DNA of 64,000 bases from Chloranthus sessilifolius (GCA_021018995.1 CM037584.1:46451811-46515810); one strand, 5' to 3'; positions 1 to 12,499 are shown, numbered from the stretch's first letter. Numbers and translations: made by a program. The notes: generated by a model not told the origin, from the sequence alone.

Positions 1-962
1 TATCGCGGCTGTGAGCCTTTGTGGTTGACGTGTCCCAGCTGTTCTAGTACATTCGAGTGCCCCACTGTCTCTAGTTTAATAACTTCAAGCAAAGGAAATG
101 GAAGAGCTCTACAAGAAGAAAAAGAAACCAGCAGTGAGCTAAGGAGTAATTTCTGGCATAGTTTGTGTTGCCCAAGATGCCCGGAAGAGAGTGATGGAGG
201 TAGATTTTCTCCAGTCATGATAGCCAACCAGGTACAAAGTGATACACTGTGTTGTAGAATTTGTTTGCATAGAATAAGTGCATTTGATTCCCTCCAACAT
301 GGCTTTGCAGGTGAAAAGGCAGGCTGAGAAGTTTAGTTCTATGTACTACAAGGGCTTAATGACGGTAGCTCCTGATATATATTTTTTTGTTGCAACTTCT
401 CCTTCAACCCTTTTGACTCTAGTATATAATGAGCTTTGCTAGTCTTCAAAATTTAAGCTCCGTTTACTAGTAAGATTGAAAGAACTAATTTTCCATACCA
501 GTGTGATGATGAGACATGCAAGTGCACTACCCACTGTCTCAATCTGCAGGTGATTGATGATTATGAAAGAGGAACAGTTTGTCCAAAGTTCCGCCAATGT
601 AACGGGCACCTCATTCGACAGGTCCAGATCTCACCCGCTGCTTCTTCTTTTTTATAAATAAGAACAGAAAGAAATTAAATTTTTTCATGATCGATGATGA
701 TTTTTTTGTCTATGCATGCACTTAACAAGTTGTGATTCTTATATATTAAGAGATGAGTGTACTATGTCATTGAAGCAGTATACAGAAGTGGATCTGTACA
801 GGCAGCTCACATATTTTTGCCATGTGTTGGATGCTGTACAATTCGTAGAAAAGGTATTTTTTCTTACTGATATGTTCTCATTATTTCAGTTATTATAATT
901 GCAGTTGCCCATATTTCCCTGTAGCTCATTCATATATCATATATTTATTTAGTTTTAAAAAG

Positions 963-1017
<55 letters not shown>

Positions 1018-2781
1018 AGCAAATTTTCATTAAAAAGAAATAATGAGCTACAAAGAATAAATACTCCTCTCATCACTACCTTCAGAGAGCTTTGGCAATG
1101 CCATACCCTCATCAGGCAATGAACAAAAGAGTATTAAAAAATAAAGAATGAAATAACTATCTAAATATTATGAAATATTTGAAGCCCATTCGGTCCCCCA
1201 CATAGCTCATTTTGCAACATCTGGGCATGCCCACTACACTGCTATAATCCCTGTTTTCTTGAAATGCAATAGCAGCTTTGGCTAAACCATTCACTACCAT
1301 ATTAATTTCGCTGTAGGCATGAGTAGCAACCCATTGCTTCCTGTTTAATATCTCCCTTATATATAAACAAGCAAAAACAGCTGAGCTATGAGAACCCTGC
1401 CCTCTGCAAGTACATTTCGCTCAGATTTACCAGACATCTTGGCCATGTCCAAGCGAAATTGTATTTTTAGCAGTCTATTGCTGCATTATCGGAGAACATG
1501 GGAAAAAGTGTACTTTATGTGGATCAGATTAAAAGGAAAAAAATGCTAGTAATTTCTCACATCATTACTAACTGACGCAGGACGGTACCCTAAACTACGT
1601 GAATGATATGATTGATTTTGCCGAAATTAAATTGGAATTAAATTAAACAATAAAACTTGCAAAATATAACGAATACCTCAGGTTTTCGTAGTATTCCTTG
1701 GGAGAATCACGCATAATTCAGGCAGGGTTAAGTCCAAGCGCTAGATCCGTTAGGTTGCAGCGCAGATCGATCCTAGAGATAGAACTCTAGGTTTTTCCAG
1801 ATTAGAGCGCTCTCAATTCAATGATGGAATCACTGATTTCTTCTGATTATTAGATGCGGAAGGTTTAATAACTCTACTGGGATCTACGGTTGTTGAATCG
1901 GATCGATTCAAGGATTTAGAGAAATTTAGGGTTTAAGATTTCACAAGAAGATAGTCGATTTAGGGTTGTAGAGAATCACGCAATCAAAGATAAAAGAGAT
2001 GGATAGATAGAATTGTAGGCTTCACACCCTTGGCTTCGCACCAAACCCTTCTCGGAAAGAAGATTCACTCTTCGTAGAGGCTCATCTCAAGCACACATAA
2101 GCAAAAACTCTTTTCATTCATAATCAATAATCAATTTTCAATAGGGTGTTTACAATGCCTTTATATAGGCTAAGAAAACCCTAAACGATAGAAAACTCGC
2201 AATAAAAGAGTCCTAAAATAATAAAAGACTAAAAAGGTAAAAAAAACGAAAAACAAAAATTTTCCGTCACTGTAGCTCGCTCGAGCGAGGATTATAACCG
2301 CTTGAGTGAGGGCTTGCTCGAGCGAGCTTAAGTGGTCGCTCGAGCGAAGGCCCGCTCGAGCGAGGAATTTAACCGCTCGAGCGAGGGCTCGCTTGACACT
2401 GTTCTCCTCGCAGTTTGTACCCGCCCTCTTCATTTCCAGAACTCCCTTTTCGCCTAGTTTTGATTTCCATTCCGCTTCTTCCGATGTCGGTACACGCGAA
2501 AAGGTCCATATCCGATGTCTACGATGTCGGCGTCCCCGTCACTAACTTTGGCCTAATCAGCCATGAACTGTGAATTCATTTAGCAAACTTATTAAATTAG
2601 GCAATTTCTCATCCAATTTGACTGAAAATGCAACAACCTTTGAACCATTAGACTTCATCGCTATCTTTTAAATTAAAAATGGCTGCAGTTGGAGTACAAT
2701 GTGCAAGTATCATTTGAGAAAGAGCTCCAAAAAATCTGGCTAGCTGTGGACTCGGCATCTCCAACAATACAAAAGATCTGA
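1..2781 (+). CDS. POLA1: DNA polymerase alpha catalytic subunit, C-terminal exons (5' partial)
   Basis: Family role: catalytic subunit of the nuclear polymerase alpha-primase complex, which starts DNA replication; this C-terminal part holds the zinc modules that bind the B subunit. Seen: five exons at <1-231, 311-364, 502-621, 779-853 and 2689-2781, all phase 0 with GT-AG borders. The translation shows LTCPSCSSTFECP and LCCPRCPEE (first zinc module), YYKGLMTCDDETC and RGTVCP (second module), then YTEVDLYRQLTYFCHVLDA, the family hallmark. The last exon encodes VSFEKELQKIWLAVDSAS and ends at TGA 2779-2781. Odd: the usual tail after the IQKI segment (about 15 residues in plant homologues, from memory) is missing, and positions normally reading GDSERG and PNYPRC are altered (DDYERG, PKFRQC). 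The last intron is about 1.8 kb and holds an L1 remnant and a solo LTR. It could be a diverging duplicate or early pseudogene; family identity is firm. Confidence 0.85.
964..1014. repeat. (TA)n microsatellite
   Basis: An uninterrupted TA run lies in the last POLA intron and abuts the 3' end of a minus-strand LINE remnant, where a poly(A) tail would be expected. The tail may have been replaced by, or have seeded, the TA run. Confidence 0.9.
1015..1500 (-). mobile_element. L1-type LINE 3' remnant with RNase H end
   Basis: Read on the minus strand, this encodes a decayed C-terminal RNase H-like segment (RKQWVATHAY, then a degenerate form of the N-x-VAD-x-LAK motif, INMVVNGLAKAA). An AT-rich 3' UTR-like stretch follows and ends at the TA microsatellite. 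Plant L1 ORF2 proteins commonly end in such an RNase H domain. No intact ORF remains. It lies within the last POLA intron. Confidence 0.55.
1573..2541 (-). mobile_element. Solo LTR, family 1 (target duplication CTAAC)
   Basis: Read on +, the copy begins TGACGCAGGAC and ends GCGTCCCCGTCA, the reverse-complemented ends of the LTRs at 20712-21781 and 24135-25281. The 5-bp duplication CTAAC flanks it (1568-1572 and 2542-2546), so this is a single LTR left by LTR-LTR recombination. Shared landmarks are the TATA region (near 2160, minus strand) and the exon-like stretch with CTTCGAAGAGTGAATCTTCG in its relatives (here 2040-2090, diverged). The segment upstream of TATA is an array of CTCGAGCG modules absent from its relatives. 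Confidence 0.92.
2278..2400. repeat. Self-complementary CTCGAGCG array in solo LTR
   Basis: Variants of GCTCGAGCGAG recur about six times at irregular spacing, in both senses because the core CTCGAG is palindromic. Relative to the LTR it lies in U3, roughly 100-230 bp upstream of the TATA box (minus strand). The flanking words CACTGTAGCTCG are shared with the array of the solo LTR at 27274-28348. Confidence 0.8.
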
Positions 2782-3684
2782 TCTCATCACTGTTTGATTG
2801 TATCAAGGGGAAACTGATTACCATTTGGATTCTCCATAGATCTCATCATAATTTTAGAGCTGATGGCTTGCTGTTAATGCGGGCTTTTTGTACATACCTA
2901 TATACTAGCATCTGTACCATGCGGTAAAAATTCAAGCCCAAGTTTTTTTTTTTTTTAAAGTTTATTTATTTATTTTTTAATAGAATGTGTTATTGGTCAA
3001 TGTTATAAACAAGTAAATAAATGTATTATTGGCAGTTAGTTTTGGATGCTTTGGTTGAATTGATTAGTGATTACTGTTATCTTTCAACGGGTGAAATGTA
3101 TTAGATCATGCTTACTTGCTAGCGGTTTTCAACCATCTAATCACATAATTTTCTCTGTGCCTCAAATGTGGACCAATCAACATCCGATTACTAACTAGTC
3201 CAACCCATTTGAAGACACTCTTGTACACTCTCTATCAGATGGTAGAAATCATTCAATGGGATAAACTTTCGGCTGAATCAAAAGTCAAAAGTCAACTCAA
3301 ACCCATGTTCACTCAGAAAGTGATCTGACTCCAAATCATCCTTGCTTTCCTCCATTTGGCTAGGGCTCGGGTCCCACTGCGACTTCGAGGTGCTCTTTAG
3401 ATAAATTAGAAATCAATTTTGTGATTAGAAAACTTGAAATTTGTTGAATTTTGAGTTGCTTTCTTTGATGTGTGCTATAGCTTCTCCAATTGTCTTTTAA
3501 CTCTCATTTATAGAATATATATCTCTAATCGTTGTATTCCTAAGAAAGCAAAAATCTTAGCCTCCACCCAAACACTTATCCAAATTGGTAGGATTTGAAG
3601 GAAACAATTATCAAAATTGGGTTGCATCAAGAATTTCCTTGATCCCTTATTTGTTTGCCCAAGTCATAGATGTGTTAACTATAG
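2782..3684. other. Intergenic, no recognised feature
   Basis: AT-rich sequence downstream of the POLA stop. I see no ORF with a recognisable domain, no tandem repeat and no clear element end. It probably includes the POLA 3' UTR, but no cleavage site could be fixed. Confidence 0.5.
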
Positions 3685-4148
3685 ATATTTGAGAAGAAAT
3701 TATATGGTGCATGTTATTTGCGGATGACGTATTATTAACTTCCCAAACAAGGGAAGAAATAAATGAAAAGCTTAGGAGTCGAGGTTTGAAAATCAGCTGA
3801 ACAAAGATGGAATACATGGAGTGAAAATTTAGTGAACATGAGAGTTTGGAGGAGTATTTAGCTAAAATAGAAAATCATTTAGTACCACATTGTCATAGAT
3901 TTCGCTATTTAGGAGTTCTACGTTACAATCAGATGGTGGATTAGAAGAGGATGTCTCAAATAGGCTTAATGCAGGTTGGATGAAATGGAGGCAAGCAAGT
4001 ATTGTACGACTTAATAGTTCCACTTAGATTGAAAGGACATATTTATAAGATAGTGCATGTCATAGGGTGCAAAATGTTGGGCTACAACAAAGCGATAAGA
4101 AGAGTGACAACATGTGGCTGGGATGCGTATGTTGAGATGAATGTGTGG
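3685..4148 (+). mobile_element. RTE-clade LINE reverse transcriptase, left part
   Basis: Frame-broken remnants of a non-LTR reverse transcriptase: WCMLFADDVLLTSQTREE carries the catalytic F/YADD box. It is followed by a KMEYME-like motif (usual form KTEYMEC), HFRYLG-like HRFRYLG and LNAGWMKWRQAS (usual form R-VGWLKWR-AS). The reading ends at EMNVW, where the Ty3 element starts, and resumes at 16718. Several stops and frameshifts show the LINE was already dead or has since decayed. Confidence 0.75.
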
Positions 4149-6507
4149 TGTGACGACCCGACTTTCCTGTATCCGAAATGCCGGGAAGGCTGGTTCGCCA
4201 ACCTATCGATAAATCGATAAGCCGAACAGAAAACAAGCAGATATCAGAGTATAACAAAAGGAAACTCCATTTCTAAACAAAAAGTAAGACAAAATAACGG
4301 TTCTAATTCCATGTGAAAACACGTGAACAAAAGAACCGAATCGAATCACCGGTGATGGCCGACCATCACCGAAACATGGTTCACAAAAAATATAATTACA
4401 TGAATTCTAAAACACAAAGCAAATTAGGTCGGACATACCAAGCCCTAGTCTGGTCTCTAAAAAAAAACAGCACAAAAAAAAATAAAGCAGGACCCTAAAC
4501 AGGGAAGAATTCCTCAGGAGGAATCTCACACTCATCCTCTGAAATGTAGTCCGTGTCACTCTCGTATCCTCGAGCCTCTATATCTAAATCAGTACCTGTG
4601 ACGTATAGTCGGAGTGAGCTAACAGTCTAAGCTCAGTAGATGAAACTCAATTTTATTTACATTTTATCAGAACAAATATGATTTTCAAAGACTGAAATCA
4701 AAGCATATGTGTTTTGAAAATTGATATTCCAAAGCAGGTTCATTTACTGAATTTCAAATACTAATATCAGATGCAATTTCTAGAACATAATCAAATAGAG
4801 TGTTATAACGGAAATCAAACGAATCAAGATTTCAATATTTTCGGATTCTCATTCATACAGTGCTACTTTGTTTAATGACTTAAATCCTAACTTAAATTTC
4901 TTCTCAAGTTACTATATCATAAGAGCATGAATAAAACCGATGGGAACCCCTAACTAACCATCGTTGTTCAATGAACTCTTTTCAGGAGATGCAACAAGCC
5001 CCTGCGTTATGAGGGTAACTTGTGCCATACAAATACACAGTCAAATAGGTTCAGAGACAAATACACGGATATCCTGCCTTGTCGGTCATGGATATCCTGC
5101 CGCGTCGGTGGGGATTCGTTCAAGTGAACCTTAAATAAGATGCAATTTCTAACATATTATACAGTGCATTGTAATACATAGTTGGGTTCAGAGTTCTGAG
5201 TTTCAGGATTCATGGTCAAATTCAAGATGTATTCGGAATTTAGGATTCAGAGTTCATGCTAATCAAATTCAAGGTAGATTCAAATCAAATTTGGAGTTCT
5301 TGATCAAAAGCAAATTCATATTAATTTAGACAAAAGTATAATTAATATTGAGGTTCCCCTACCTAATTTTTGGATTCTTTCAAAGCGAATCAGATGTACG
5401 TATCCAAGGTCTCCCATGCTCTCACCTAGATCACAGTAACACTGTAACTCGTGTCAATAGCATCTCAAACTGACGGTTCAAAGTTTCCGGGAGTTTTTTT
5501 AAAGAAAAACAAAATATCCAGAAATAGGGGAAATCGATCGTTCGATTTCAAATTCGAACGGTCGATTCCATAATCGATCGTTTGATTTCCTTCAGAACCT
5601 GACACCTTTGTTGTGCCAAAATCGACCGATTCTCAAATCGATCATTCGATTTCAAATTCGAACGTTCGATTTTGAATTCGAACGTTCGATTTTGAATTCG
5701 AACGTTCGATTTCTATAGATTCTGCATCTTTTTTCGGATTTTCTCAGCCCTGACCTATTTTCCTTCAATACTAACCCGATTTCTTTCCTAATTTTAAACA
5801 CTAACTATTCTAAATTCATACCAATAAATACACAAATTGAAATGTTAATTCGCTTACCGTTTCAAGGTAGATTTCGTGGCTTTCGATGATTCTATCCCAA
5901 GTGTCAGATTGAATCTTTCGGAGTTCAACATCGGTAGAATTCCAGAATGAGCTCCAGTTAGCACAGATAGCACTTCACCTTCTATTCGTGCCGGTAACGT
6001 ATCCACCACGATCGGCTCACACACGATTGGCACCACTCTATTTCAATATCTTCAAGTAAAACAGCGGCGGATTCCAAAGCCTTTCTACTGTCAAGATCGC
6101 AAGAGCGATCGTAAATTTTTGCGGTCTTAACGAGGAAAACGAAAATAACAAAACTCCAAAGTTTGGTTTTGACGAGAGAAAGTAGTGAGAGTTACTCTTT
6201 ACTCTCATCTCTTTATAAAGCAAAACAAGCTAACCAAATATCTTGATATTTACCCAAAATATCAAGATATTTATATTATAAATTCTATCCAATTGATTTT
6301 AAGTTTGAATTGGGTGTTGGGCACGCAGACAAGAGTCGGTGTACGGTTTTCTAATTATTGGTCAAAAAGAAATTTAATTTATATTTTCACAAATAAACCT
6401 TTTAAATTTAATTATTCCAAAAGATTCAAGGTCTCATTATGCGACTTGCCCGGGCATGCACACCGAGGTGATCATGTTTGGTTTTTGTAAATTTTCGGGA
6501 TATTACA
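4149..6507 (-). repeat. 3' LTR of the Ty3 element
   Basis: 2359 bp, near-identical over most of its length to 14359-16712. Differences concentrate in repeats. This copy has a short extra duplication near 5070-5110, one copy of the 48-bp unit that is present three times in the other LTR, and three copies of the TCGAACGTTCGATTT unit where the other has one. Confidence 0.93.
5520..5715. repeat. TCGAACGTTCGATTT array, 3' LTR
   Basis: At least seven occurrences of CGATCGTTCGATTT or TCGAACGTTCGATTT variants. The last three form a tandem of about 20 bp (TTGAATTCGAACGTTCGATT). The core TCGAACGTTCGA is a perfect 12-bp palindrome. Confidence 0.85.
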
Positions 6508-6521
6508 TTCTCCCCTCCTTT
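6508..6521 (-). other. Polypurine tract of the Ty3 element
   Basis: On the minus strand this reads TAAAGGAGGGGAGAA immediately before the 3' LTR (TGTAATATCCCG), the expected place and composition for plus-strand priming. Confidence 0.85.
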
Positions 6522-7344
6522 AGAAATTTTCGTCCTCGAAAATTCAATACGTATAGGTCAGGTCTACGGTTAACCCTCGTCCTAATCAAAGGTTCTTAAC
6601 ATATTCATATTCAATATTGTCTAAATTTTTAAAGAGAATGGGTCACAGTGCGACAGGCTTCACCAATCACGCGTTTCAAGGGACGAGGTCCGTAGTAACT
6701 TGGATGTACTTCGTGTGGCATCCCATACTACCATAGAGGAGTTGCATCTGTACATGGACGCCTACATTCCAAGTTTCGCGTGCCTAAGAAAAAGATCCCA
6801 CCGTGACTCAAGCTTAAAAGTCGTGTCTTACTGTTTTGTTCAAAACAACTTAGATTCGGAAAATAGAACAAACACCCATAATTGTTCGAAGACATTCTTA
6901 ACAGGATCAAATCAAGCAGGTATTCATAATAGTCACTATATCATGATAACCTATAGTTATCTATGATCCAAAATACATACCTGCAGGAATCCAAAATAGC
7001 AAGCACTCATATATCATGATCTATATCAACCCACAAGAACGAACAAACAGGATTTTCCATAAGAATGCAATTTACAAATAACCATCCTAAAGCACAACAC
7101 ATATGCAGAATCCAAAGAAATAGCAATACTGATCTAGAAGCACGATTATCCAAAACGAGTAACCAACAAAACATTGAATATCCACTAATTTAATAACAAC
7201 AGTTATAACAATATCAACATTTCTAGTTAATGATATAAAGAAACCAGGTAAGTAGAACCGCCAGGTTCCAATTGTTCATAACCATTAAATATTTACATTC
7301 CCAAAATTTTAATCCTCTAAAAGAAGCTTTTGATAACTGTCGCC

Positions 7345-8560
7345 TCCCTAATCCGCCCAATCACCAGCTGGTCCAACATCTTGATCTGTTGCATCCCTTG
7401 CTCCAGAAGTAGAAGCATGGGTCGTGGCGGCATGTATATCAGCCATGTAGGTAGCATAATCTGTAGGATATGCGTGCTGCATTAAGTAGGTCAGCATGCC
7501 CTCGTGGAACTCCAACTGACTGCTCATCGAGCTCGTGTGCTGAGTCAATGTGTGTATCTACTGACTCATCACAGTACTCACCTTGCCTGGTGAACTCAGA
7601 CAAGGTGAGTACATCACTTTGTGGCTCATTTGGCTGGATAGGTGGTGGCATCTGAACAGAGGCAGGTTGAGGTGGCTGGTCTGCGGGTACAGGTTGTTCT
7701 TGCTCCAGAGCGACAGGTTGAGCAGCTTCCTGATTTGCTGCATCTTGAGGAGTTTTCAACAATTGCTTACAACTCTTTCTCCAATCCTTCAGGCTATACT
7801 TTTTCACTTTGGAGATGGATTTTGGTTCATTATCTCAATCTCATAGTCATCCCCCCATCATAATTCTCGATCATGAGGGAGATCAGGTGAGCACAGGGCA
7901 TTTCTTTTGTAGGGGCCTTCCTCCCTTTCGACATATTTTCACGAGCCGTTATGATGCCCTTAAATACCAAAGTCGGTGCATCAAACCAATTGCTCTTTGA
8001 TGGCTGAAAATAGACCCTGCTGAATGGTGCCTCTCCTTTTCGATTTGTGTCCTAATAGATATAGGTTACACTTAAAGATAACATCTAAAATCCATAGGTT
8101 TTCCGACAATTGAGCTCTAGTTACGGATTGCCCAGACCCATGTCGTCCTTGAGTCATCTGGGTGGTGATATCGTGAAATTCAACCGGTTTAGGGTTTGGT
8201 GAGTGTTTTGAAGGGCAGGCCATTGCCTCGGCAATGTCATCCAAGTCAAATTCATAGTCTCGACCATTGAGGGAAGTGTATATTTTCTTTTTGTCTCCCC
8301 GACGCATGTGTTGATAAAACAACGACACCAATCAGGGGTAAAAATACTCATTAAAAGGTCGAAGCAAGGATCCCAATCCCGCTTTCTCCAGGTATTCCGA
8401 TGCCCACACGGTGGTGGCATTCTCCTCAAAGAGATCGGAATTAAAAGACCATTCGGTCTCAAATTCCTTTACGCTCCACCATTCGTTTAGAAGAACTAGC
8501 CTTCAACGCGGCCCGCTTCAGAGTAGGGTTTTTAATTGCAGGTTGTTTCTTAGGGCCCAT
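7345..8560 (-). pseudogene. Extra ORF between pol and 3' LTR, plant transposon-protein-like
   Basis: Read on minus, an ATG at 8560-8558 opens MGPKKQPAIKNPTLKRAALK. After stops and a frameshift the frame continues with EEN-TTVWASEYLEKAGLG, then LVSLFYQHMRRGDKK, DYEFDLDDIAEAMACP and ENLWILDVIFKCNLYLLGHK. A Pro/Gln-rich stretch and QLEFHEGMLTYLMQHAYPTD close it near 7345. The middle part resembles the plant-specific domain usually labelled putative plant transposon protein, common in repeat-rich plant proteomes; this is from memory of its motif pattern, not a search. It is not a gag or pol domain. It could be an accessory ORF of this lineage or a fragment captured from another element. Confidence 0.55.
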
Positions 8561-8799
8561 TGAATATATAAAAACTCGAGAAAAAACTCAAAATTGAAAG
8601 AACAAATTCAAGAAAAAGGTAGGGTTTACCTTTTGGAGAGTTTAAATCGAGTTCTTGCAAGAGAAATCGAAGCCCTTTGCGGATCTGGGGTGTATCACCT
8701 TGATTGCTCACAAAAGGGAAGAAAAACTCTAAGCTTAGCTCAAAAGAGGCGTGCAAATGGGGAAATAAATACTCAGAAGCTCGACAGAATCAATCTTTT

Positions 8800-8990
8800 A
8801 ACTTAACCCGACAGAATCGATCTTTCGACTTATGATATCGAATGTTCGCTTTAAGATTCGAACCCTCGATTTCTGTAACCAAACGTTCGATTTTCTTCAC
8901 ATAAATACTCAGAAGCCCGATAAGTCGATCAATCGATTTCAATATCGATCGTTCGATTTAAACTTCGAACGTTCGATTTTTACCGTAAAT
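8800..8990. repeat. TCGAACGTTCGATTT array upstream of the extra ORF
   Basis: Spaced copies of the module found in the LTRs (CGATCTTTCGA, TCGAATGTTCGC, AACGTTCGATTT, CGATCGTTCGATTT, TCGAACGTTCGATTT). In element sense it lies 240-430 bp upstream of the ATG of the extra ORF. The flanking sequence is not an obvious LTR copy. Confidence 0.75.
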
Positions 8991-9339
8991 TTCAGATTTG
9001 AAATTTTTTCTGTTTTGAGGACTTTGAGGCCCCAAGCCAACTTCATACATGTACCCTTAATGTGGTACATACCCATTCATCATCCAATTTATATAACCGG
9101 CCTCTCGGCCCTTAAAATTTCCTATGTTTATGTCACTATACAATGAATATGCAGTACGTGTAGTTGCATACATGTTCACTCAATTGGAATAAATTGCATA
9201 ATCTGATTTATAATATCCGAAACAGAACATAACTCTACATACATTAATAAATCCGCATACAATACAAGTCATATTGATTGCAATTCAAAATCAAAGTACC
9301 ATTACATTCCTTAAACAATCAACATTTACAAAATTTTCA

Positions 9340-10660
9340 ATTTCACTCAAATAAGCGCAGAAATTGTTCTCGGGTCTCAGCTTCGCGCTCCCGCTCCCAA
9401 GTGGCTTCCTCCGATGAATGGTTCCGGCATTTTACAAGCACTAAGGGAATCCTCTTTGTCCATAAGATTTGTTCTTTCCGATCTAAGATCTGTACTGGCT
9501 CCTCGACTAATGTTAGGCCTTCCTAAAGTTCAATGGGCTAGTAATCTAACACATGAGTCGGGTCTTTAATATACCTCCACAACATTGACACGTGAAATAT
9601 GTTGTGCATGCTAGACAGTTGCGACAGTAAAGCTACTTGGTAGATGACTTTACCGACTCGGCCCAATATCTCAAAAGGCCCAACATAATGCGGACTCAGC
9701 TTTCCACGCTTGCCGAAACGCATCACGCCTTTCGTAGGTGAGAGTCTGACAAAGACACTGTCCCCTACCTGAAATGAAGGGTATTAGCTATTACTTCACA
9801 TTCTAAAGGAAAATAAAGGTGATTAATGCTTATAAAGCTCACCAGAAACTCAACATGTTTTCTTTTGAGGTCAGCGTAACTCTTTTGGAGACTTTGAGCA
9901 ACTTGTAACCTCTCGCGGATCAACTAAGTTGTTTCGGTCGTACTTTTCACGATCTCAGGGCCTAAATTAAGCTTCTCGTCCCAATTAAGAGGTGACCTGC
10001 ATCTCCGTCCATATAAGGCTTCGTAGGGAGTCATGCCGATGCTAGCCTGGTAGCTATTGTTGTGGGCGAACTCAATCAGAGGTAGGTGTTGGTCTCATGG
10101 ACCCCTGAAAATCTAACATGCAAGCACATAGCATGTCGTCAATGGTCTGGTTCACCCGCTCAGTTTGCGCATCGGTCTGAGGATGAAATGTTGAACTGAA
10201 ATCAAGCATAGAACCCATCCCTTCCTGAAATCGCTTCCATAACTGAGACGTGTACTGTGGGTCTCTATCGGATATGATACTGACCGGTATACCATGCAGC
10301 CTAACTATCTCCTTAAGGTACAACTCTGCGAGTTTCCTGGCGGTATAAGTCGTATTTTATGGCAGAAAATGAGCGGATTTAGTCAGCTTATCAACAATGA
10401 CCTAGGTGGCATTGTGTTTCCTTAATATCCTCGGCAACACCAGAATGAAGTCCATGGAAATGGTTTCCCGTTTCCACTCTGGTACAAGTAATGGTTGTAA
10501 TAACCCAGACGGGTTTCGGTGATCAACCTTGACCTGCTACATATTAAACATCTCGACACGTACTCAGCCACATCCTCTTCAAACCGCTCCACCAGAAACT
10601 CTTTTTCATATTCTGGTACATCTTAGTACTTCTAAGATGAATGACGTACATAGACTTGTG
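9340..10660 (-). pseudogene. Integrase and chromodomain-like end of Ty3 pol
   Basis: On minus, KMYQNMKKSFWWSGLKRMW near 10630 matches the zinc-binding N-terminal region. GIPVSIISDRDPQYTS and FHPQTDAQTERVNQTID (10323-10072) are core motifs with the second Asp and the Glu. GKLSPHYVGPFEILGRVGKV and MHNIFHVSMLW (9726-9538) are the C-terminal fold. Downstream, after stops, EEPVQILDRKEQ, then LVKCRNHSSEEATWE (about 9480-9390) fits a degenerate chromodomain. Several stops and frameshifts are present. Confidence 0.85.
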
Positions 10661-11065
10661 AGCCTCTTCTAAATTAGTGTCTCGAAGCTCAGAATTGGTT
10701 AGTACGCATACATGGTCTCAAAACAACAACGTTCCGTCTTCTCTGATGGAGAAATCTGTCCTACTTCCACCAATCACATCCCGTCTGATAGCTATAAGAT
10801 TATCATCGATCATTTGTAGCTTCCGGATGTTCTCGAATAGTGTAAAACGAATCACAAGCATAGCCATCAGTGCCCCCAAACCTTTAACGTCAAACCTTGT
10901 GCTGCATAACTCCATATCTTCAAGTAATCGCCATCTATGCACTCTAGTGATGAGGTGTGACAACAGAGCAGAAGATTTTTGGCTTAGTGCATCTGCTACG
11001 ACATTCGCTTTTTCTGGGTGATACTGGATGGAACAACCATAGTCCTTTAAGAATTCCTTTCATCT

Positions 11066-12389
11066 TCACTGTCTCATGTTCAGATCTTTCTGAGTGAAAA
11101 GGTACTTGAGGCTCTTGTGATCGGTAAATATATCGAACGTTTCACCGTAGAGGTAATGTCGCCAGATCTTTAGTGCAAAGATTACAGTTGCCAACTCCAG
11201 ATCATGAGTTGGATAGTTCTTCTCATGGTCTTTGAGCTGCTGAGAGCCATAAGCAATGACTCTCTCATTCTGATTAAGCACACAACCCAACCTACTGTAT
11301 GAGGCGTCACTGTATACCGCGAAACCTTCACTACTTGATGGTATGGCAAGTACTGACACAGTGGTTAGTCTTGTCATGAGCTCCTGAAAACTATGCTCAC
11401 ATTACTCAGTCCACTCAAACTTAGCATTCTTCTTCGTAAGTTGCGTGAGGGGACCTGAAAGCTTGGAGAAACCTTCTACGAATGTCCTGTAGTATCCAGC
11501 CAAACCGAGGAAACTCCAAACCTCTGTCACCATCTTGGGTTATTCCCATTTCACAACAGCTTCAATCTTAGCTAGATCAACTGATATGCTAGTCTCAGAG
11601 ACGACATGTCCCAAGAAGCTGACCTGTTTAAGCCAAAACTCACACTTGCTGAGTTTTGCATACAACTGGTGGTCTCTGAGTGTTTGAAGAGCCACTCGTA
11701 AGTGTTGTTCATGCTCCTCTCTTGTTCTCAAATAGATGAGAATGTCATCTACGAAAACAACCACTGATTTTTCGAGGTGTGGTTTGAATACCCAATTCAT
11801 CAAGTCCCTAAACGACGCTTGAGCGTTCGTTAGCCCAAATGGCATCACCAGGAATTCATAGTGACCATACCTCATGCCGAAAGCAGTCTTTGAAATGTCC
11901 TTCACCTTAATCTTTAACTGATGGTAGCCTGACATGAAATCGATCTTTGAAAAAAACTTTGCGCCTTGCAGCTGATCAAAGAGATCATCGATCCGCGGAA
12001 GTGGATAACGATTCTTAATCGTCAACTTGTTTAGCTGGCGGTAATTGATGCAAAGCCGCATCGACCCATCCTTTTTCTTTACAAATAAAACAGGTGCTCC
12101 CCAAGGAGACACTCGGCCTGATAAACCCTTTATCCAGCGGCTCCTGAAGCTGTTCCTTTAACTCTTTCAACTCTACTAGGGCCATGCGATACAGAGCCTT
12201 TAACAACGGTTCAGTATATGGTACTAGCTCAATAGCAAACTCGATCTCTCGATCAGGTAGTAGTCTAGGTAGATCCTCAGGAAAAATATCCGGACACTCA
12301 CATGCAACTGAAATGTTTGCGATGTTATGCTTCTCCTCCTTTTGATCTTGCAAGTAAGCGAGGTATCCACTGCATCCGTTCCTCATCAT
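11066..12389 (-). pseudogene. Reverse transcriptase and RNase H of Ty3 pol
   Basis: RT begins near 12330 (EFAIELVPYTEPLLKALYRM), shifts frame around 12110, then runs openly to 11540 with [33 protein letters not shown] and the catalytic FVDDILIY. RNase H follows at 11377-11066 with [32 protein letters not shown] and [11 protein letters not shown]. The region between 11540 and 11377 is frame-broken. Catalytic residues remain recognisable although the reading frame does not. Confidence 0.92.
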
Positions 12390-12499
12390 ACACTTTGCTC
12401 GGATAGTTGAGATGAAGGGTGCAACACTGGATTTGACTCCACGAAATCGAAATAATTTTCTCTTTGGAGGGTGAAAAGTTACAACTTTCTGAAGGCAAT

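Noticed and set aside
2282-2545. ORFs across the CTCGAGCG array on both strands
   Set aside because: Arg/Ala-rich translations of a palindromic repeat inside a solo LTR.
5520-5715. CRISPR-like repeat array
   Set aside because: The units are palindromic, unequally spaced and inside an LTR; there are no unique spacers of constant length and the DNA is a plant nuclear genome.
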